The position numbers and the translations under genes were made by a program. Under the pieces are notes generated by a model. The model did not search any database. It was not told the DNA's origin and saw only the letters and a list, made by a program, of their open reading frames with translations. Below, one piece after another: positions 54,101-63,100 of a DNA stretch of 64,000 bases. This DNA is from Alitta virens. Lineage: Eukaryota > Annelida > Polychaeta > Phyllodocida > Nereididae. Numbering within the stretch: position 1 is the first letter of the stretch; each line of letters starts with the position of its first letter. The stretch spans positions 35,157,136-35,221,135 of the forward strand of contig OW028580.1 of assembly GCA_932294295.1 (NCBI GenBank), read 5' to 3'.

Positions 54101-57100
54101 CTAAGTATGGTCATAATTTGGGTCCGATGCACTTTCTCCTAAACAATTATTTGGACCATCTTGCTTATAACTCCCTCTGTATCAAGCAACGACTCACCAG
54201 AAACCAGGCAAACCATAAATATTATGAACCGTGTAAAGGCAAGAAATCTAAATAAATACCTTGCTGACCCTGACAAATTGCTCTTCTAGAAATACAGCGA
54301 TGGCAAGAATTCCTGGAGAGGCTGTGGATGTGGGGAATCAGGATTTGAAGAAGAGCTTTGTTGTATTGGAGAATTATGCAATGCTGGCGAACACCAAATT
54401 GTATTCGAAATAGAAGGCGAGACACACTTGCAGTTTCTTGAAATTAAATTAAATATATTAATATGTATTTCAGTTAGAAGAAGCTATTTAAACAAGATAT
54501 TATTTCAAAATACAGATTTTGGCTCATGGTGCTGGACTTGTGAAAACCAATTAGAAAATTCATGCACAGGGAAGGCGCATTGCTTGAAAACAGAAGCTGG
54601 AAAGTGCTATGTAAGTACTGCAGACAATATATTAGTCCATCCTTTCAGATTACAACTCTTATTAAGATCTTAGGTCAAGATTCTGTTGTTTATTTACAAT
54701 GTAGGCCATGTTTGGATTAAGGTACATTTTTAGCTTGTTATGAAAAACTATTGTTTTTATTGTATTTTGTACTTCTCAAACATCATCAGCTATGTCTTCA
54801 ATGTATTGTTTTATTGTTTATTTCCAATAAAGCAAGAGTTTATCTGGCTGGAGAAAATTTTATTTTCTGAATTAGATACAGATATCAAGTAAAGATAGCT
54901 TTAAACTATGAATGGAAACTTAACTAAACTGTTGGGTTTAACATGGGTTAGTAAGTATAAATCGAAAATGTAGATCAGAAATCCCTTTTGCATGTTCTTG
55001 ACAGACTTCCAGGGAGGGAAAACATGTCTGGAAAGGCTGCGGATGTGACACATCAAGAGAGGAAACAGATTGTTGTGCAGGAAGATTTTGCAATCGCTAT
55101 TGGCCCACACCAATTCCTGAAGGAGGTGGTAGTCATATTCTTTTAATTTCTGATATTACTTTTTCAATAATTAATAATATGTACTGTTTTAAGATGTACA
55201 GCGGCAACATAACTGTAATTATTTGATGCGAGAGGAGTATGTAAAGTAAGCGCATGTTATCATTTCTTATTTTCTAGCATATGGTAGCCATTGCTATTCC
55301 TGTGAAAATCAACCAGAGAATGAATGCAATTACTTGACACACTGTCTTCTGAAGATGAACAACAGATGCTATGTAAGTAACTCATGAATAGGGGATTCTA
55401 ATTAGTTAATTAATTCGTACTGAAAGAAGCAATGCTAAGTTGCTGCTCCAATGATGATGTATACATAACTGGAGACTTTAATACTTCAATTTTATCGTTA
55501 TAGACATACAAAGAAGGTAGTAGCTTCTGGAAAGGCTGTGGATGTGGTGTATTAGGAAAGAAAGGAGAGAAATGTTGCACGGGAGAATTCTGCAATGCAT
55601 TTGATCAGAAGAGAGTTGAGCTCTATGGTAAACTTTTGTGTTTTGTATATTAAATTTTATATCGTTTGCTATCCCAAAATTTTGAAATAAAGTATTATCT
55701 TATCGTATCTTATCTTATCGACTTTACCTTACCAGTGGTATGTTTGTCAAAAATCGTTATATGTTGTTTCTGTTGGGCTACGTTTAAGATAAGATAAAAT
55801 TTTATTTCAAGTTGGTTGTGATAAAATAACAATAAAATACAAGCTATTAAGCTTTTTGCTTACTTTGACCCTATTTTTCATTATTTTCTCAGACTATGGC
55901 AGCTTCTGTTATACCTGTAAGAACAAATTGGAGAAGGAGTGCTCTGGTAAACTACAATGCTTGAAAACTGATGCGAACAAATGCTATGTAAGTCATTTAT
56001 CGTTTTTAGACAGCAAAAATATGAGATTGGTCTGGTTTGAGATTGAAATTTCTGCTGCATTATGCACATTTTTGTACATACGTACATTACTGAATCCTGT
56101 GAGTTTGGCAGATCCTCTTCAACCGTTGTCTACCCCACCTAGGTGTAATGGGTATGCGGTATTAGGCACCCTTAAGCCTATCTATTCTCAAGGCTGAATT
56201 CACACTTGAGAGTTGAGACTGAATCAAGGTTGGATGTAATCTTGAGGTCGGTTGAGACTGTTGAGTGATAACAGACTTTAAACCCAGATTTACATTTGAT
56301 ACAAACATATCTCTTACATCAGATATCTCAGTATGCTCTGCTTCAATGCTACATTGAATTAGAGGGATTTTATGATTAAACTTTTTTCGTTTTTTTTTAC
56401 TCTCATAGACATACAGAGAAGGTGGACATGTTTGGAAAGGCTGTGGGTGTGACCTATCCAGAAGTGGGACAGAATGTTGCATAGGAAGATTTTGTAATCG
56501 CTATTGGCCTGTACCACCACCAGAAGGAGGTAGATAACCTTTATTTCAGTATTTCTTTGTTTTTTCCTATTATGGACTTACTTAGATAATAACAATTTAA
56601 TTTAAATTCATATAAATGGTTGCTGTTCAGAATGTGTAGAAATTCAGTCAGTCAAGTGGGATAAAAATAGATGTTTCCTATTAAGCAGTTAAGTGTGAAA
56701 AACGTAATAATTTAGGGGACAGGAAACTAGCTCTACCCCAGAGTAGTGGCTGAATTTAAAATGGACAAACTTTATTATGCAACAAAATTTTAATTGTAAA
56801 TAATTTTATAAACAATTGTAATTAATGTTGCTATTCTCCATTTAAACCTAGATTATGGCAGCTATTGTTGGATTTGCAAGAAACAACTGGAAAAAGATTG
56901 CAATAAACAGACTCACTGCCTGTCAAGCATGCATAACAAATGCTATGTAAGTAATTGATACAATTTTTAGGCACTAACCATCTTTACCATGCATTATATA
57001 CATGTATGTAGATAAATATTGTTATTCGTGCTCATCTACAATTAGTGTCTTACAGATAAAATTGAACAGAATTATAAACTAGCATGTTTTGATGGTAATG

Positions 57101-60100
57101 TTTTTGAAGATTGATGTCAGCCTTATCAAACAAGACTTACATTTATAAAACAAGATTTTAATTTATTTCTTTTAGAAAAACACTGACGGGACTTACTTTT
57201 GGAAAGGCTGTGGATGTGGAAAATCAGGATTTGAGGGAGAGGAATGTTGCACAGGAGAACTTTGTAATTCCAATGACGAGCAAATAATTAAACGACAAGG
57301 TAATAAGAGTTAGTGTTATAAGCAGTCAAAACAACTAACTGCAAACTTGCATTATCGATTTTGCTTAATTTGTTTCTCACAGAATATGGGACCTTCTGCT
57401 ATGATTGTGAAAAGGAATATGAGTACGAATGTCTCCGAAAAAGACATTGCAAGAAAACTGATGCAAACAAGTGTTATGTGAGTAATACAAACTAATGGGG
57501 AGACAACTACCAGAAGGCGCTGCCACTAAAGCACATAAAGCATAATTAGATGATGTCATTTTATGTAGACGAGAATTGTGTCACTGAATAAATGACATCA
57601 TCAAAAAATGCTTTGAGCTCCGCCTCTGGTGACACTTTTTCTCCCCATTATTTGGATTGAATACATTAATTACTATGTATGTACAATGTATCAGTAACTT
57701 GGTAATAGCTTCCACAAATTTTTATGAATCTCTCAGACGTTTAAGGAAAATAAACGTGTTTGGAAAGGCTGTGGATGTAACACATCAAGGAAAGGAACCC
57801 TGTGCTGCGATGGAAGATTTTGCAATCGTTATGTTGGTCCACAAATCAAATATAACATACCATTCGCTGAAGGAGGTAGGGTCACAAATTTGTATTTTGT
57901 AGATGCTAATATGTCGAGAATTTTTTTTGATATTGTGATAAATTACAGTGCTCAGTTTTAACTTGTGACTGAGTTTTTATTTGTCTTCAATTTAGTAACA
58001 GCTGAAGAATAATATCTTGATACTTTCCAGCATACATGGAATACAGCTGAATAAAACTTTTCTGATTCAAATTGCTCTATTCAAGTGCTTCAGAGGAATC
58101 AAAGCAACTGAAATGACACTACAATGTTGCTGTCTTAATCATCCTCGCTATGATGGTATTCATGACTGTCCAAAATTGTGTGCAATTTCACTTAATTTCA
58201 GACCATGGAAGCTTCTGTTTCACCTGCAAAGAAAAACCTGAGAAGGATTGCAATACCAAATACCACTGTCTTGCAAGCAGCGAAAACCAGTGCTATGTAA
58301 GTTCCTGATTTTTATGCCATGTTCATGATTCATGTCATGAAAGACAATTTGGGGGTTAATATATCCTTACAGCCAAATTCATTGACTTGGAAACTAATCT
58401 CAGAAACTTGGAAGCTAAACCCCAGATGACGTCATATGATTCAAGCTGCACGACTCTCAGTGGTTAAGGGACTTACTTAACCAATAGGAGTTAACATGAC
58501 ATCATGAATTTGGATTTAATATCAACATATGACTGCTACCACTTGTTCGTGTACTGCCAGATGGTCCAACGAATCTTTTAATGATGTCATCGAACTGTGA
58601 TGTCATCAGTTGCACTTGTTTAAATTATTGTACTAAATATTACGTCATTATTTTAACAATGGGTTTAGTGCAGCATAGCGAACCCACATTTATGCCCATA
58701 TTTGGCATCTATGAAACATGAAAATAATCCCTATTTCTTGTCAAATTATTTACTGGCAAAAATAAGAACAATATTTGTGTCGAATAGCGGGGGTTTGGGG
58801 GCGGCAGCTCCTGATAAAAAGAAAAACAACTTTTTTGCCTTGAAAATTATCATCGCCATCGTTTATGTGTGACGTCATCCATTGAATTCAAGCATTTTTA
58901 CATCCTAGGCTAGGCAACGAGACTAAGTATGGTCATAATTTGGGTCCGATGCACTTTCTCCTAAACAATTATTTGGACCATCTTGCTTATAACTCCCTCT
59001 GTATCAAGCAACGACTCACCAGAAACCAGGCAAACCATAAATATTATGAACCGTGTAAAGGCAAGAAATCTAAATAAATACCTTGCTGACCCTGACAAAT
59101 TGCTCTTCTAGAAATACAGCGATGGCAAGAATTCCTGGAGAGGCTGTGGATGTGGGGAATCAGGATTTGAAGAAGAGATTTGTTGTATTGGAGAATTATG
59201 CAATGCTGGCGAACACCAAATTGTATTCGAAATAGAAGGCGAGACACACTTGCAGTTTCTTGAAATTAAATTAAATATATTAATATGTATTTCAGTTAGA
59301 AGAAGCTATTTAAACAAGATATTATTTCAAAATACAGATTTTGGCTCATGGTGCTGGACTTGTGAAAACCAATTAGAAAATTCATGCACAGGGAAGGCGC
59401 ATTGCTTGAAAACAGAAGCTGGAAAGTGCTATGTAAGTACTGCAGACAATATATTAGTCCATCCTTTCAGATTACAACTCTTATTAAGATCTTAGGTCAA
59501 GATTCTGTTGTTTATTTACAATGTAGGCCATGTTTGGATTAAGGTACATTTTTAGCTTGTTATGAAAAACTATTGTTTTTATTGTATTTTGTACTTCTCA
59601 AACATCATCAGCTATGTCTTCAATGTATTGTTTTATTGTTTATTTCCAATAAAGCAAGAGTTTATCTGGCTGGAGAAAATTTTATTTTCTGAATTAGATA
59701 CAGATATCAAGTAAAGATAGCTTTAAACTATGAATGGAAACTTAACTAAACTGTTGGGTTTAACATGGGTTAGTAAGTATAAATCGAAAATGTAGATCAG
59801 AAATCCCTTTTGCATGTTCTTGACAGACTTCCAGGGAGGGAAAACATGTCTGGAAAGGCTGCGGATGTGACACATCAAGAGAGGAAACAGATTGTTGTGC
59901 AGGAAGATTTTGCAATCGCTATTGGCCCACACTAATTCCTGAAGGAGGTGGTAGTCATATTCTTTTAATTTCTGATATTACTTTTTCAATAATTAATAAT
60001 ATGTACTGTTTTAAGATGTACAGCGGCAACATAACTGTAATTATTTGATGCGAGAGGAGTATGTAAAGTAAGCGCATGTTATCATTTCTTATTTTCTAGC

Positions 60101-63100
60101 ATATGGTAGCCATTGCTATTCCTGTGAAAATCAACCAGAGAATGAATGCAATTACTTGACACACTGTCTTCTGAAGATGAACAACAGATGCTATGTAAGT
60201 AACTCATGAATAGGGGATTCTAATTAGTTAATTAATTCGTACTGAAAGAAGCAATGCTAAGTTGCTGCTCCAATGATGATGTATACATAACTGGAGACTT
60301 TAATACTTCAATTTTATCGTTATAGACATACAAAGAAGGTAGTAGCTTCTGGAAAGGCTGTGGATGTGGTGTATTAGGAAAGAAAGGAGAGAAATGTTGC
60401 ACGGGAGAATTCTGCAATGCATTTGATCAGAAGAGAGTTGAGCTCTATGGTAAACTTTTGTGTTTTGTATATTAAATTTTATATCGTTTGCTATCCCAAA
60501 ATTTTGAAATAAAGTATTATCTTATCGTATCTTATCTTATCGACTTTACCTTACCAGTGGTATGTTTGTCAAAAATCGTTATATGTTGTTTCTGTTGGGC
60601 TACGTTTAAGATAAGATAAAATTTTATTTCAAGTTGGTTGTGATAAAATAACAATAAAATACAAGCTATTAAGCTTTTTGCTTACTTTGACCCTATTTTT
60701 CATTTTTTTCTCAGACTATGGCAGCTTCTGTTATACCTGTAAGAACAAATTGGAGAAGGAGTGCTCTGGTAAACTACAATGCTTGAAAACTGATGCGAAC
60801 AAATGCTATGTAAGTCATTTATCGTTTTTAGACAGCAAAAATATGAGATTGGTCTGGTTTGAGATTGAAATTTCTGCTGCATTATGCACATTTTTGTACA
60901 TACGTACATTACTGAATCCTGTGAGTTTGGCAGATCCTCTTCAACCGTTGTCTACCCCACCTAGGTGTAATGGGTATGCGGTATTAGGCACCCTTAAGCC
61001 TATCTATTCTCAAGGCTGAATTCACACTTGAGAGTTGAGACTGAATCAAGGTTGGATGTAATCTTGAGGTCGGTTGAGACTGTTGAGTGATAACAGACTT
61101 TAAACCCAGATTTACATTTGATACAAACATATCTCTTACATCAGATATCTCAGTATGCTCTGCTTCAATGCTACATTGAATTAGAGGGATTTTATGATTA
61201 AACTTTTTTCGTTTTTTTTTACTCTCATAGACATACAGAGAAGGTGGACATGTTTGGAAAGGCTGTGGGTGTGACCTATCCAGAAGTGGGACAGAATGTT
61301 GCATAGGAAGATTTTGTAATCGCTATTGGCCTGTACCACCACCAGAAGGAGGTAGATAACCTTTATTTCAGTATTTCTTTGTTTTTTCCTATTATGGACT
61401 TACTTAGATAATAACAATTTAATTTAAATTCATATAAATGGTTGCTGTTCAGAATGTGTAGAAATTCAGTCAGTCAAGTGGGATAAAAATAGATGTTTCC
61501 TATTAAGCAGTTAAGTGTGAAAAACGTAATAATTTAGGGGACAGGAAACTAGCTCTACCCCAGAGTAGTGGCTGAATTTAAAATGGACAAACTTTATTAT
61601 GCAACAAAATTTTAATTGTAAATAATTTTATAAACAATTGTAATTAATGTTGCTATTCTCCATTTAAACCTAGATTATGGCAGCTATTGTTGGATTTGCA
61701 AGAAACAACTGGAAAAAGATTGCAATAAACAGACTCACTGCCTGTCAAGCATGCATAACAAATGCTATGTAAGTAATTGATACAATTTTTAGGCACTAAC
61801 CATCTTTACCATGCATTATATACATGTATGTAGATAAATATTGTTATTCGTGCTCATCTACAATTAGTGTCTTACAGATAAAATTGAACAGAATTATAAA
61901 CTAGCATGTTTTGATGGTAATGTTTTTGAAGATTGATGTCAGCCTTATCAAACAAGACTTACATTTATAAAACAAGATTTTAATTTATTTCTTTTAGAAA
62001 AACACTGACGGGACTTACTTTTGGAAAGGCTGTGGATGTGGAAAATCAGGATTTGAGGGAGAGGAATGTTGCACAGGAGAACTTTGTAATTCCAATGACG
62101 AGCAAATAATTAAACGACAAGGTAATAAGAGTTAGTGTTATAAGCAGTCAAAACAACTAACTGCAAACTTGAATTATCGATTTTGCTTAATTTGTTTCTC
62201 ACAGAATATGGGACTTTCTGCTATGATTGTGAAAAGGAATATGAGTACGAATGTCTCCAAAAAAGACATTGCAAGAAAACTGATGCAAACAAGTGTTATG
62301 TGAGTAATACAAACTAATGGGGAGACAACTACCAGAGGGCGCTGCCACTAAAGCACATAAAGCATAATTAGATGATGTCATTTTATGTAGACGAGAATTG
62401 CGTCACTGAATAAATGACATCATCAAAAAAATGCTTTGAGCTCCGCCTCTGGTGACACTTTTTCTCCCCATTATTTGGATTGAATACATTAATTACTATG
62501 TATGTACAATGTATCAGTAACTTGGTAATAGCTTCCACAAATTTTTATGAATCTCTCAGACGTTCATGGAAAATAAACGTGTTTGGAAAGGCTGTGGATG
62601 TGACACATCAAGGAAAGGAACCCAGTGCTGCGATGGAAGATTTTGCAATCGTTATGTTGGTCCACAAATCAAATATGATATACCATTCGGTGAAGGAGGT
62701 AGGGTCACAAATTTGTATTTTGTAGATGCTAATATGTCGAGAAGTATTTTTGATATTGAGATAAATTACATTGCTCAGTTTTAACCTGTGACTGAGTTTT
62801 TATTTGTCTTCAATTTAGTAACAGCTGAAGAATAATATCTTGATACTTTCCAGCATACATGGAATACAGCTGAATAAACTTTATCTGATTCAAAGTGCTC
62901 TAGTCAAGTGCTTCAGAGGAATCAAAGCCACTGAAATGACACTACAGTGTTGCTGTCTTGATCATCCTCGCTATGATGGTATTCATGACTGTCCAAAATG
63001 TTGTGCAATTTCACTTAATTTCAGACCATGGAAGCTTCTGTTTCACTTGCAAAGAAAAACCTGAGAAGGATTGCAATACCAAATACCACTGTCTTGCAAG

